A DNA stretch of 64,000 nt from Bacteroidota bacterium (GTDB lineage: Bacteria; Bacteroidota; Bacteroidia; Bacteroidales; F082). Shown piece by piece: positions 28,731-37,915 of the stretch. The notes beneath the pieces are model-generated. The model did no database searches. It was given only the letters and a program-made list of their open reading frames with translations, and was not told the origin of the DNA. Within the stretch, counting starts at the first letter, position 1. Each line of letters opens with the position of its first letter. The position numbers and the translations under genes were made by a program. Location of the stretch: the NCBI GenBank assembly GCA_016845105.1, contig JAERTF010000165.1:50269-114268 (forward strand), written 5' to 3'.

Positions 28731-30101
28731 GTGATTAAACGATTTCAAAAATACATACTGCAAAATAATCTTCTAAATAAAGATGATGAAGTATTGCTTG
28801 CCATAAGCGGGGGTATAGATTCGATAGTCATGCTTGATTTGTTTTTCAAGAACCGGATGAAATTTGCTATCTCACACTGTAATTTCAAGCTTCGAATGTT
28901 TGAATCGGACGATGATGAATTATTTGTAAGGAAATTAGCTCATAAATATAATGTGGATGTTTTTGTAAATTGGTGCAATACTGAAGAATATGCTAAAAGT
29001 AATAAACTTTCAATTCAACAAGCAGCCAGAGATTTAAGATATTCGTGGTTTAATCAAGTGTGTTCACATAACAATTATTCAAAAATAGCTGTTGCCCACC
29101 ATCAAGATGATAGAATAGAGACATTTTTCATAAACTTATTTCGAGGAGCTGGCATAAAAGGTTTAAAGAGTATTCCTGTAATGCGCCAAAACATTATTCG
29201 TCCATTAATGTTTGCAACTAGATCGGAAATAGAAGAATATGCAAAAGAACATATGCTTGATTATAGAGAAGATAGCTCAAACAACAAAGATTACTATTTG
29301 CGCAACAATATTAGGCATAACCTTATTCCTTTGATGGATGGTATGTCAAAAGGAACAATTAATTCCATCAGAAAAAGCATCGATAATTTAAATGATTCGG
29401 ATGGCCTAATAAATTCCGTTGTTAGTGAAAAAATTGAACGTCTCTTCATAAGAGAAGCAAACGGAACGAAAAAAATTCAGATTAGTGAGCTTAAGAAACT
29501 AGTACCCTTTAAAATATGGATGTATTTCTTATTTAGTAAATTTGGTTTTGTTCGTCAAGTTACAGATGCTCTATCAAATTCTTTGATTGAGGGGACTTCA
29601 ACAGGACAAAGATATACATCAACAGATTTTGAATTGCTAATTGATCGTGAAAACCTTATACTCAGAGAGGTTGCAAAACAAGCAACCTCTAAAACCTATA
29701 ATATTTTAGCCAAAGATCCTTACATCACCTCTCCTATAAAAATAAATTTTGATAGATATATAAACAATGAGGAGTTCATATTTAGTGACAAAAAATCGAT
29801 TGCTTTTTTCGACTCTGACACTTTATCATTTCCATTAACCCTAAGAAAATGGCAAATAGGCGACCGTATTATACCCTTTGGCATGAAAGGTAGCAAACTG
29901 ATAAGTGATATTCTTATCGACAATAAGGTTAATTCGTTTGAAAAGGAAAATGTTTATGTTATTCTTTCTAATGATAAAATAATATGGTTGGTTGGACATA
30001 GGTCTTCAGATGAATTCAAAGTAACAGACTCAACAAAAAATATTCTTACCATGGAGTTAATTAGCAATAATAATGGCTTCGACCTCGAACTATTTAAATA
30101 G
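28731..30101 (+). CDS. tilS: tRNA(Ile)-lysidine synthetase
   Basis: A 456-residue ATP pyrophosphatase. The PP-loop is AISGGIDSIVML, with HCNFKLR and HHQDDRIETFFINLFRGAGI downstream. The C-terminal TilS domain includes LRKWQIGDRIIPFGMKGSKLISDILID. It modifies the wobble C of tRNA-Ile(CAU) to lysidine so that it reads AUA. The start is a GTG at 28731; no better in-frame ATG precedes the PP-loop. Confidence 0.93.
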   Translation: MIKRFQKYILQNNLLNKDDEVLLAISGGIDSIVMLDLFFKNRMKFAISHCNFKLRMFESDDDELFVRKLAHKYNVDVFVNWCNTEEYAKSNKLSIQQAARDLRYSWFNQVCSHNNYSKIAVAHHQDDRIETFFINLFRGAGIKGLKSIPVMRQNIIRPLMFATRSEIEEYAKEHMLDYREDSSNNKDYYLRNNIRHNLIPLMDGMSKGTINSIRKSIDNLNDSDGLINSVVSEKIERLFIREANGTKKIQISELKKLVPFKIWMYFLFSKFGFVRQVTDALSNSLIEGTSTGQRYTSTDFELLIDRENLILREVAKQATSKTYNILAKDPYITSPIKINFDRYINNEEFIFSDKKSIAFFDSDTLSFPLTLRKWQIGDRIIPFGMKGSKLISDILIDNKVNSFEKENVYVILSNDKIIWLVGHRSSDEFKVTDSTKNILTMELISNNNGFDLELFK

Positions 30102-30193
30102 AATTTTCTACCTGTTTCATTATTTTCTTTCGCAACCCAAAAGCAACATTTAAACTTTATAGGCTGTCAGAAAAGCAAGCAACAATAATTAAT

Positions 30194-30201
30194 TAATTTT
30201 G
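30194..30201 (+). promoter_or_regulatory. Predicted -7 element of dsbD
   Basis: TAATTTTG matches TAnnTTTG, 24 bases before the preferred ATG at 30226. It argues against the in-frame TTG at 30199, which would overlap the promoter. Confidence 0.45.
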
Positions 30202-30225
30202 CATGTTCTTTTAAGAAATATAAAT

Positions 30226-32637
30226 ATGAATCGAAGTTTAAGCGTAATTACATTTTTACTATTATTTACAACAGGATTATTTGGTCAAATACTTGAGCCT
30301 GTAAGTTGGACATTTTCTTCAAATAAATTAAATGAACAAGAATACGAACTTATCTTTAAAGCTGATATTGATCTCCACTGGCATTTATACTCACAGGATA
30401 TTCCCATGTCGCCTCCAGCAACAGGGTTTACGTTCGCAGAAAACTCAGATTACAAACTTATTGGTGACGTAACCGAGGAAAGTACTGTAATTGAAGAATA
30501 TGATCCAAATTTTGAAATGGAGCTTAAATATTATGCCCACGAGGCAATATTTAAGCAAAAAATTCAACTATTAAGTAAAGGAACCAAAGTAACTGGTTTT
30601 GTTGAATTTATGTGTTGCGATGACACTAAATGCCTACCTCCTACTGAAGTTGATTTTAGTTTTTCTCTAGGAACTCAAGAAAACAACAGCAAATCACAAA
30701 TCCTTGAACCAGTAAAATGGAATATTACGGCAAATAAAATCGACAACAGTTCTGTTGAATTAATATTTAATGCTAGTATAGATAAAGGATATCATCTTTA
30801 TTCACTTACAATTCCTGAGGATGGACCACTTCCAACTGTATTTACATTTGAAGAAGCTGAAGCTCACAAACCATCTGGTGGAGTAATTGAAGTAATAGTG
30901 CCCATTGAAGAATATGACGACGTATTCGAAATGGATATTAAATTTTTTGAAGATAAAGCATCATTTAAACAAACTTTTAAAATTGATTCGGATCATGAAA
31001 TAATTCCAATAGTTGGTGAAATTGCATATATGGTTTGTAACGAAGTAGGATGTGTTGCTCTTTACGAAGACTTTGAGTTAGTTTATGACACTGAGCAGGG
31101 CACATTAATTGAAGACAAACAAACAGAAGATATTGCAAACTCATTTGAGGGAGGTGATATAACCGGCAAGAAAGCATCATTTTTGGGCTTCTTTTTACTT
31201 TCATTTCTCGGCGGTTTAGCTGCAATACTAACACCATGCGTTTTCCCTATGATTCCCATGACAGTTTCATTCTTTATGAAAGATGGTGAAGATAAAGCCA
31301 AAGGCAAAATGCAAGCCATTATATATGGGCTTAGCATTATTGCAATTTATGTTTTTATTGGTTCTGTATTAGCAGTTGTAGCTGGGCCTGATATTGCAAA
31401 TTGGTTAAGTACTCACTGGCTACCTAATATATTATTCTTTGTGATTTTTGTGGTTTTTGCTGCTTCATTTTTTGGGATGTTCGAAATTACACTTCCTTCA
31501 TGGATGATTAATAAATCGGACCAAAGTGCTGATAAGGGTGGATTTTTAGGACCAGTCTTTATGGCTCTGACCCTTGTTCTTGTTTCCTTTAGTTGTACCG
31601 GCCCCATTGTTGGTACTATATTGGTTGAATCGGCTGGTGGTCAGGTACTAAAACCAATCATTGGTATGTTAGGTTTTTCTCTGGCTTTTGCTCTTCCTTT
31701 TACACTATTCGCCTTTTTCCCAACATTATTGGCAGGATTACCAAAATCAGGTGGTTGGTTAAATTCAGTTAAAGTTGTACTAGGTTTTCTGGAGCTTGCC
31801 CTCGGACTCAAATTTCTTAGTATTGCCGACCAAACTTACCATTGGGGAATCCTCGACAGAGAAATATACCTTGCATCTTGGATAGTTATATTCTTTTTGT
31901 TAGGATTATATTTGCTTGGAAAGATCAAATTTGCCCATGATTCAGATGTTCCATTTATATCAGTTCCACGATTATTTTTATCAATAATTGTATTTACATT
32001 CGTAGCATACTTAATTCCTGGTATGGTTGGCGCTCCGTTAAAGGCACTGTCAGGGTATTTGCCGCCACAAACAACACATGATTTTGATTTAAATACTGTA
32101 ATAAGAGAAAACGTAAAAGCTTATGCTATAACATCAAGCTCGGGCGAAAAGGAAGAACTTTGCGAAACTCCAAAATATGGAGAGTTCCTGCACCTCCCCC
32201 ATGGATTAGAAGGGTATTTTGATTATGACCAGGCATTGGCTTGTGCTAAAGCTCAAAATAAGCCTCTATTTATTGATTTTACCGGTCATGGTTGCGTTAA
32301 CTGTAGGGAAATGGAATCCAATGTATGGGCTGATCCAAAAGTCCTAAGTCTATTGAGTAATGATTATATTGTAACTGCATTGTACGTAGACGATAAAACT
32401 ACAATGCCCGAAACTGATTGGTATATCAGTGACTACGATGGTAAAGAAAAGAAGACTATAGGTAAAAAGTATGCAGATAGACAAAAAGCAATGTTCGGTG
32501 TAAATGCACAACCATTTTATGTACTACTTAGTCCAGATGGAGAATTGCTAACTCAACCTCGTGCCTACGATTTAGACATCAATGCCTTTGTTAAATTTTT
32601 AAAGACCGGATTGGAGAATTTCGAAAAGAATCAATAA
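30226..32637 (+). CDS. dsbD: DsbD-family thiol:disulfide interchange protein
   Basis: About 803 residues, with a signal peptide from the ATG at 30226. Two DsbD alpha-like periplasmic domains lie in tandem, with Cys pairs CCDDTKC (130/131-136) and CNEVGC (271-276). A membrane domain carries the paired Cys of TPCVFPMIP (338) and FSCTGPIVG (457). The C-terminal thioredoxin domain has GHGCVNC (690/693). It moves reducing power from cytoplasmic thioredoxin to periplasmic targets such as cytochrome c maturation. E. coli DsbD has one N-terminal domain; this protein has two, as in some other Bacteroidota. Confidence 0.9.
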   Translation: MNRSLSVITFLLLFTTGLFGQILEPVSWTFSSNKLNEQEYELIFKADIDLHWHLYSQDIPMSPPATGFTFAENSDYKLIGDVTEESTVIEEYDPNFEMELKYYAHEAIFKQKIQLLSKGTKVTGFVEFMCCDDTKCLPPTEVDFSFSLGTQENNSKSQILEPVKWNITANKIDNSSVELIFNASIDKGYHLYSLTIPEDGPLPTVFTFEEAEAHKPSGGVIEVIVPIEEYDDVFEMDIKFFEDKASFKQTFKIDSDHEIIPIVGEIAYMVCNEVGCVALYEDFELVYDTEQGTLIEDKQTEDIANSFEGGDITGKKASFLGFFLLSFLGGLAAILTPCVFPMIPMTVSFFMKDGEDKAKGKMQAIIYGLSIIAIYVFIGSVLAVVAGPDIANWLSTHWLPNILFFVIFVVFAASFFGMFEITLPSWMINKSDQSADKGGFLGPVFMALTLVLVSFSCTGPIVGTILVESAGGQVLKPIIGMLGFSLAFALPFTLFAFFPTLLAGLPKSGGWLNSVKVVLGFLELALGLKFLSIADQTYHWGILDREIYLASWIVIFFLLGLYLLGKIKFAHDSDVPFISVPRLFLSIIVFTFVAYLIPGMVGAPLKALSGYLPPQTTHDFDLNTVIRENVKAYAITSSSGEKEELCETPKYGEFLHLPHGLEGYFDYDQALACAKAQNKPLFIDFTGHGCVNCREMESNVWADPKVLSLLSNDYIVTALYVDDKTTMPETDWYISDYDGKEKKTIGKKYADRQKAMFGVNAQPFYVLLSPDGELLTQPRAYDLDINAFVKFLKTGLENFEKNQ

Positions 32638-32655
32638 TTTGAACAAAGTTATTGA

Positions 32656-33963
32656 TTAATCAATCCTTTCAATATTTGCACCTAACAATTGTAGGCGTTT
32701 ATCAATATTTTGATAGCCACGATCTATTTGTTCAATATTCTCGATAATACTTGTACCCTGTGCTGATAGCGCGGCTATTAGTAATGCAACACCTGCTCTA
32801 ATATCTGGTGAACTCATCTTAATTCCCCTTAAAGGATACTTATGATTTAGTCCTATAACTGTAGCTCGATGTGGATCACACAAAATAATCTGTGCTCCCA
32901 TATCAATAAGCTTGTCAACAAAAAATAATCGACTTTCAAACATCTTTTGATGAATTAACACACTTCCTTCAGCATGAATAGCTGTAACCAATACAATACT
33001 AATTAAATCAGGAGTAAACCCTGGCCAAGGAGCATCAGCTATGTTCATTATTGATCCATCAATAAAAGTCTCTATTGAATAATTATCATATTTTGGAACA
33101 AGAATATCTCTACCTTTTTGAATTACATTAATTCCCAACCTTGAAAAAACATCTGGTATTAACCCAAGGTCATGTAGGTTTACATTTTTAATGATAATTT
33201 CAGATTGTGTCATTGCAGCGAGCCCTATGAAACTGCCAACTTCAATCATATCAGCTAACATTGTATGCTCAGTTCCACCAAGACTTGATACGCCATTAAT
33301 GGTAAGTAAATTTGACCCTATTCCAGCTATACTGGCACCCATCCGTACAAGCATTTTACTAAGCTGAATTACATATGGTTCGCAAGCGGCATTAAAAATA
33401 GTTGTTGTACCCTTGGCCATAACTGCTGCCATAAGTATATTAGCCGTTCCAGTAACTGAAGCTTCCTCAAGGAGCATATAGTTTCCGGTCAGGTTTTCAG
33501 CTGAAACTATATAGCTCTTTTTATCAGGATCGTATAAAAAGTCAACACCCAGTTTCTGCAAACCAATAAAGTGTGTATCTAACCTTCTTCTGCCAATTTT
33601 ATCTCCCCCGGGTTGTGGTAAATATCCTTTTCCAAACCTTGCCAAAAGTGGCCCCAATATCATAACACTACCTCGTATACTTGTTGCTTTTTGATAGAAA
33701 TCCTGGGTTTGTAGATAATCGAGATTTATACATGAAGCATTGAAGACATACTGACTATCTCCCGACTTAATTACTTTAACACCAAGACCTGAGAGCAGGT
33801 TTATTAGTTTATTTACGTCTCTAATATCAGGTACATTATTTAAAACTACATCGTCTTCTGTAAGAAGCACAGCACAAATTATCTGTAATGCTTCATTCTT
33901 TGCACCTTGGGGAATTATTTCACCACTAAGGGATTTGCCACCTACTATTCTGAAAGCTCCCAT
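32656..33963 (-). CDS. murA: UDP-N-acetylglucosamine 1-carboxyvinyltransferase
   Basis: A 435-residue EPSP-synthase-fold enzyme. GAKNEAL holds the Lys-Asn pair of the active site, and IEVGSFIGLAAM and SPDIRAGVALLIAAL are typical of MurA. The flexible loop reads PGGDKIGRRR: Asp121 stands where E. coli has Cys115. The enzyme transfers enolpyruvate to UDP-GlcNAc, the first committed step of peptidoglycan synthesis. It lies downstream of the DUF4290 gene, beyond a terminator-like hairpin, and ends 18 bases from dsbD on the other strand. Confidence 0.93.
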   Translation of the reverse strand: MGAFRIVGGKSLSGEIIPQGAKNEALQIICAVLLTEDDVVLNNVPDIRDVNKLINLLSGLGVKVIKSGDSQYVFNASCINLDYLQTQDFYQKATSIRGSVMILGPLLARFGKGYLPQPGGDKIGRRRLDTHFIGLQKLGVDFLYDPDKKSYIVSAENLTGNYMLLEEASVTGTANILMAAVMAKGTTTIFNAACEPYVIQLSKMLVRMGASIAGIGSNLLTINGVSSLGGTEHTMLADMIEVGSFIGLAAMTQSEIIIKNVNLHDLGLIPDVFSRLGINVIQKGRDILVPKYDNYSIETFIDGSIMNIADAPWPGFTPDLISIVLVTAIHAEGSVLIHQKMFESRLFFVDKLIDMGAQIILCDPHRATVIGLNHKYPLRGIKMSSPDIRAGVALLIAALSAQGTSIIENIEQIDRGYQNIDKRLQLLGANIERID

Positions 33964-33993
33964 CTAATTATATTTATGTATAGTAAATAAACG

Positions 33994-34022
33994 AAAAAAC
34001 AACCAATTTATGGTTGTTTTTT
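33994..34022 (-). terminator. Intrinsic terminator between the DUF4290 gene and murA
   Basis: A 12-base-pair stem (AAAAAACAACCA with TGGTTGTTTTTT) around a five-base loop. Its T run on the minus strand would stop DUF4290 transcription before murA. Confidence 0.65.
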
Positions 34023-34098
34023 ACATTTTTTTCTGAATAATCGATTGTGGAAAATTGATCCTGTATGTTACCCACTATTAGATTTAGCTATAAAATAA

Positions 34099-34758
34099 CT
34101 ATCTATTTTTGGGAGGATAGTTTGTCTTTCTTTTTTTCCCGTAGTTATCTTTGCCCTGCTTATGACCACCTTTTGATGACATTTTTCTTTTCTTATTTTT
34201 TGGCCTTTGAATTACTTCGCTAATGGCAATTAGTTGAGCATCTTCTGGGAGTATTAGTTTACCTCCTGATAATTCACTCATATGTTTCCCTATGGTTAAA
34301 TCATTTACCGACTCACGATTCCATTTCAAATAAGATTTCTTCATTTGATTAGCAATAGCTATAATAAGGGCTTGCTTTTCATCACCCTCCTCGTACTCAC
34401 ATGCTTTTTTTATGATATTTATAATATTCTTGCCATAATGACGAAGAACAATATTCTTATCATTGTAAGCAAGACGATCAGGTTTCCTATTCAATTCTTC
34501 TTGGGAAGGTGGGGGAAATGGACTATCAACATCTAGTTTAAAATTAGATATCATATATAGGTGATCCCAAAGTACCCGCTTAAAATCAATTGTATCCTTT
34601 ATCGACGGATTCATTTGTGCCATCGAAACAATAATTGCATTTGCTGTTTTTGTCCTCTTCTCTTTATCTTCAATAGTAATTGCATAATCAACCATTTTTT
34701 GAATATTCCGTCCATATTCAGGAATAATTAGGTGATCACGAGCTGTATTATATTCCAT
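34099..34758 (-). CDS. DUF4290 protein
   Basis: A 219-residue protein matching the Bacteroidota-specific DUF4290 family (MEYNTARDHLIIPEYGRNIQ at the start, LRHYGKNIINIIKKA in the middle). It has no signal peptide and is probably cytoplasmic. The last 40 residues are very basic (RPKNKKRKMSSKGG, GKDNYGKKRKTNY), which suggests RNA or DNA binding. The position beside murA is common in the phylum. Function unknown. Confidence 0.8.
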   Translation of the reverse strand: MEYNTARDHLIIPEYGRNIQKMVDYAITIEDKEKRTKTANAIIVSMAQMNPSIKDTIDFKRVLWDHLYMISNFKLDVDSPFPPPSQEELNRKPDRLAYNDKNIVLRHYGKNIINIIKKACEYEEGDEKQALIIAIANQMKKSYLKWNRESVNDLTIGKHMSELSGGKLILPEDAQLIAISEVIQRPKNKKRKMSSKGGHKQGKDNYGKKRKTNYPPKNR

Positions 34759-34809
34759 CGGTTTTAGTATGTATTTAAGACCACAAGGTCAGGATAGTTA
34801 AATATTTTG

Positions 34810-34817
34810 CAAAAGTA
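34810..34817 (-). promoter_or_regulatory. Predicted -7 element of the DUF4290 gene
   Basis: Minus-strand TACTTTTG matches TAnnTTTG, 51 bases before the ATG. Confidence 0.35.
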
Positions 34818-34885
34818 GTTAAATATTCAAATAATAAAAGGTGTTATTATTTCTTGCCTATTTTGTAATAGTTAAACACCATCAC

Positions 34886-35278
34886 TTATTTTTTAAATAA
34901 ATACCTGGTAATAAAAATTCCATTGCTATTATTTTCATTTCCAGAATATACTCCCGAAGTTACATCATACAGTTCCCATCCCTCTGCACTTAATTCTTGA
35001 ATTTTTGTTGTAATACTTAAATCATTTTGTCTGATATTGCTAAAGTTAATGCCTGCTATACTAAAGAAGTTCTTCATTTTAGTTTCTTCCATTTTGCCCT
35101 TATCGTCTATTGAAATCATTCTGGATCTTCCTAAACCACCAGGCACTACAGATTCTACAGCAGTAATCTGCAACCATTTTGATCCCTTTGGTTCATCGCC
35201 TTGCTTAAATCCATAAAACACAATAATGCTTAGAAACAATAGCGCAATTGTAATTTTGTAAAAAATATTCTTTCTCAT
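34886..35278 (-). CDS. Small secreted or membrane-anchored protein, unknown
   Basis: A 130-residue product from the ATG at 35278 (MRKNIFYKITIALLFLSIIV), which places a hydrophobic signal or anchor at the N-terminus; an in-frame ATG ten codons upstream is less likely. The remainder, WLQITAVESVVPGGLGRSRM to LFKK, is mixed alpha/beta. It includes LSAEGWELYDVTSG, a pattern typical of DUF4177-like small proteins. I cannot assign a function. The next minus-strand gene upstream is another small secreted protein, 73 bases away. Confidence 0.55.
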   Translation of the reverse strand: MRKNIFYKITIALLFLSIIVFYGFKQGDEPKGSKWLQITAVESVVPGGLGRSRMISIDDKGKMEETKMKNFFSIAGINFSNIRQNDLSITTKIQELSAEGWELYDVTSGVYSGNENNSNGIFITRYLFKK

Positions 35279-35351
35279 ATTAGTAAATTTAAAATTGTTT
35301 GAAATCAATTAAATCTGATATTTTGATTGACGTTTAGTACATCAAATTAGG

Positions 35352-35798
35352 TTAGTTCATGTATGCATAACTAAAATTAAAACTCACAAATATGCTCCTC
35401 ATTGCTATTTTATCATATAGTATGCTTTCGGCAGACTTTCCTTTAAATAATCCCGGCACAGAAACCTTCAACTCTTGCATGTCCTTTTTCTGCTTACTAA
35501 ATATTTTACTACCATCAGATAATTTCACATAGGTTCTTCGCACAAGTTTTGCCCTACGCCCCTTGAACTTATATTTAAATGTAGCCCAATAACTCAACTC
35601 ATCATTTTTGTATATAAGTATGTCCTTGGCAACATCACGAAACAATAAAGTAGTTATTACGCTATCAACAGTAAGGGTTTTACCATCAAGCTCAACATTA
35701 AATGAACTCAAAGTAAGTTTGTCTTTTATGTCCTGACTATGCAAAGAAACGCAAATAGATAAAACTGCTAATAATAATATCATTCTAAATCTATTCAT
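35352..35798 (-). CDS. Small secreted protein, unknown
   Basis: A 148-residue protein with signal peptide MNRFRMILLLAVLSICVSLHSQ. The mature part is beta-rich and basic (ATFKYKFKGRRAKLVRRTYV) and ends in aromatic residues (FVSFNFSYAYMN). I recognise no family. It may share a transcript with the following small gene on the same strand. Confidence 0.55.
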   Translation of the reverse strand: MNRFRMILLLAVLSICVSLHSQDIKDKLTLSSFNVELDGKTLTVDSVITTLLFRDVAKDILIYKNDELSYWATFKYKFKGRRAKLVRRTYVKLSDGSKIFSKQKKDMQELKVSVPGLFKGKSAESILYDKIAMRSIFVSFNFSYAYMN

Positions 35799-35973
35799 AA
35801 TAAACTATTTTAGATGAAATAATTATGCAAGATATAATAAATTATCTTTCAAGAATAAAAATACTGATCGCCAATGATATACATTACATATTACGATTTG
35901 TTTAACTCGCCACTAAATGCAATCAATAACTTTGATCGACAGGTAACTTTATTCACAATTATTTGTTCACAAA

Positions 35974-36005
35974 TTTGGTTGTTCGGGAAATAGTTTCTAT
36001 TTTTG
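35974..36005 (+). promoter_or_regulatory. Predicted promoter of the rplM-rpsI operon
   Basis: TTTG (35974-35977) and TATTTTTG (35998-36005) are 20 bases apart: the best match to the Bacteroidota consensus in the window, fitting a strong ribosomal-protein promoter. Confidence 0.7.
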
Positions 36006-36015
36006 CAGCCCGATT

Positions 36016-36041
36016 TTAAGGCGTATAAGTAAACTGCTTAA
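36016..36041 (+). promoter_or_regulatory. Possible hairpin in the rplM leader
   Basis: TTAAGGC pairs with GCTTAA, with one bulged base, in the roughly 45-base leader before rplM. Ribosomal-protein leaders often bind their own product, but this stem is short and AT-rich. Confidence 0.2.
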
Positions 36042-36056
36042 GAAACAATAAGATAG

Positions 36057-36512
36057 ATGAACACATTGAGTTATAAAACAGTTAGTGCAAACCCTAGCAC
36101 CGTATCTAAAGAATGGGTGCTAATTGATGCTGAGAACGAAATATTAGGAAGAATGGCATCAAATGCTGCTATACTTCTTCGTGGAAAACATAAGCCAAAC
36201 TATACCCCACATGTTGATTGTGGCGACAACGTTATTATTATTAACGCTGATAAGATAAGGCTTACAGGAAATAAATGGGATGCAAAAGAGTATATTCGCC
36301 ACAGTGGTTATCCAGGTGGTCAAAGATCTCTTACAGCTAAAGAGTTAATGGAAAAAAAACCAACCGCTATGGTTGAGAAAGCCATTAAAGGAATGCTTCC
36401 AAAAAATAAATTAGGAGCTGATCTTTTCCGTAACCTATTTGTTTATGCTGGTCCTGACCATAATCAGGAGGCGCAAAAACCAAAGAAAATAAATTTAAAT
36501 ACAATCAGATAA
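36057..36512 (+). CDS. rplM: Ribosomal protein L13
   Basis: A 151-residue protein with the L13 features [38 protein letters not shown], quoted here in part as [16 protein letters not shown], and the MLPKNKLG segment. A large-subunit protein bound to 23S rRNA, needed early in assembly. It forms the usual pair with rpsI six bases downstream. Confidence 0.97.
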   Translation: MNTLSYKTVSANPSTVSKEWVLIDAENEILGRMASNAAILLRGKHKPNYTPHVDCGDNVIIINADKIRLTGNKWDAKEYIRHSGYPGGQRSLTAKELMEKKPTAMVEKAIKGMLPKNKLGADLFRNLFVYAGPDHNQEAQKPKKINLNTIR

Positions 36513-36518
36513 TATACC

Positions 36519-36905
36519 ATGGAAGTAGTTAATGCATTAGGCAGAAGAAAAACTGCAGTAGCCAGGGTTTATCTTCAGGATGGCGATGGAAAAATCACTA
36601 TAAATAATCGTGATTATAAAGAGTTTTTTCCTACAGCAATCTTACACTATGTTGTAGAACAGCCTTTACAACTCACTGATAATTTAGGCAAATACGACAT
36701 CAAAGTCAACCTTAAAGGTGGAGGAATCACAGGTCAGGCAGAAGCATTGCGTTTAGGAATTTCCCGCGCACTTGTTAAAATTGACCCTGAGTTTCGTCCT
36801 ATCTTAAAAGAAAAAGGATTGATGAAGAGAGACCCACGTATGGTTGAACGCAAAAAACCTGGACAACCTAAGGCTCGTAAGAAATTCCAGTTCAGTAAAC
36901 GATAG
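36519..36905 (+). CDS. rpsI: Ribosomal protein S9
   Basis: A 128-residue protein beginning NALGRRKTAVARVYL and ending RKARKKFQFSKR. The basic C-terminal tail reaches the P-site tRNA in the small subunit. It sits directly after rplM, the conserved order in bacteria. Confidence 0.97.
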   Translation: MEVVNALGRRKTAVARVYLQDGDGKITINNRDYKEFFPTAILHYVVEQPLQLTDNLGKYDIKVNLKGGGITGQAEALRLGISRALVKIDPEFRPILKEKGLMKRDPRMVERKKPGQPKARKKFQFSKR

Positions 36906-36938
36906 TTTTCACACACATTGGAATGAGTTTAGTATCCA

Positions 36939-36977
36939 AATTACTGTAACCTCCTTGATTAGAGCTATACAGTAATT
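36939..36977 (+). promoter_or_regulatory. Hairpin in the rpsI-rpsB intergenic region
   Basis: A perfect ten-base-pair stem (AATTACTGTA with TACAGTAATT) and a 19-base loop, 34 bases before the rpsB start. No T run follows, so it looks more like an mRNA leader element than a terminator. Confidence 0.35.
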
Positions 36978-37011
36978 GAAAAAGAGAATGTAAACAAATA
37001 AAAAAATTAAA

Positions 37012-37887
37012 ATGGCACAAGTTAGTTTTGACGAATTACTTGACGCAGGAGTACATTTTGGTCACTTGCGCAGGAAATGGAATCCTAACATGGCTCCTTA
37101 TATATTTATGGAGCGCAATGGAATCCACATAATCGATCTGTATAAAACACAGGCGAAGCTTGAAGAAGCACAAAAAGCTATTAAACAAATAGCAAAATCA
37201 GGACGTAGAATTCTTTTCGTTGCTACAAAAAAGCAAGCGAAATCTTTGGTAGCTGACCTGGTTAAAAAAGTAAATATGCCTTACGTTACTGAGCGTTGGC
37301 CAGGTGGTATGCTTACAAACTTTGCGACTATTCGTAAAGCTGTTCGCAAAATGACCAATATTGATAAAATGGCTTCAACAAATTCATGGACCAATCTATC
37401 AAAAAGAGAAAGACTTCAAATTACTCGTGAAAGAGCTAAGTTGGAAAAAAACCTTGGTAGTATTGCTGATATGAGTAGACTTCCAGCAGCTCTTTTTATT
37501 GTAGATATCAATAAAGAAAAAATTGCAGTAGCTGAAGCAAGAAAATTGAATATCCCTATTTTCGCAATGGTGGATACCAACACAGATCCAACTTTAGTTG
37601 ATTTTGCTATTCCTGCAAATGATGATGCTTCAAAATCAATTTTCCTAATTGTAAATTCAGCAGTTCAAGCTATTGGAGAAGGATTAAGTGAGCGCAAATT
37701 AGCCAAAGAAAAGCAAGATGTTATTGAGGAAGCTACAACAAACATTGAGGATGTAGATATAAAATCAAAATCTGAAGCTATTGTTAATGCTGAAGCAGAT
37801 GCTGACAAATCAGCCGAAAAAGGTACTGAAAAAACCGTTGAGGGAAAACCTAAACGTAAGAGGAAACCTATTTCTAAAAATAATTAA
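37012..37887 (+). CDS. rpsB: Ribosomal protein S2
   Basis: A 291-residue protein with S2 signatures LLDAGVHFGHLRRKWNPNM and ERWPGGMLTNF. About 45 C-terminal residues after the S2 core form a charged, low-complexity tail ending KPKRKRKPISKNN, common in Bacteroidota. A small-subunit protein bound late in assembly, paired as usual with tsf. Confidence 0.97.
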   Translation: MAQVSFDELLDAGVHFGHLRRKWNPNMAPYIFMERNGIHIIDLYKTQAKLEEAQKAIKQIAKSGRRILFVATKKQAKSLVADLVKKVNMPYVTERWPGGMLTNFATIRKAVRKMTNIDKMASTNSWTNLSKRERLQITRERAKLEKNLGSIADMSRLPAALFIVDINKEKIAVAEARKLNIPIFAMVDTNTDPTLVDFAIPANDDASKSIFLIVNSAVQAIGEGLSERKLAKEKQDVIEEATTNIEDVDIKSKSEAIVNAEADADKSAEKGTEKTVEGKPKRKRKPISKNN

Positions 37888-37915
37888 CTGGTAATAACTT
37901 GTAAATATATAAGAG

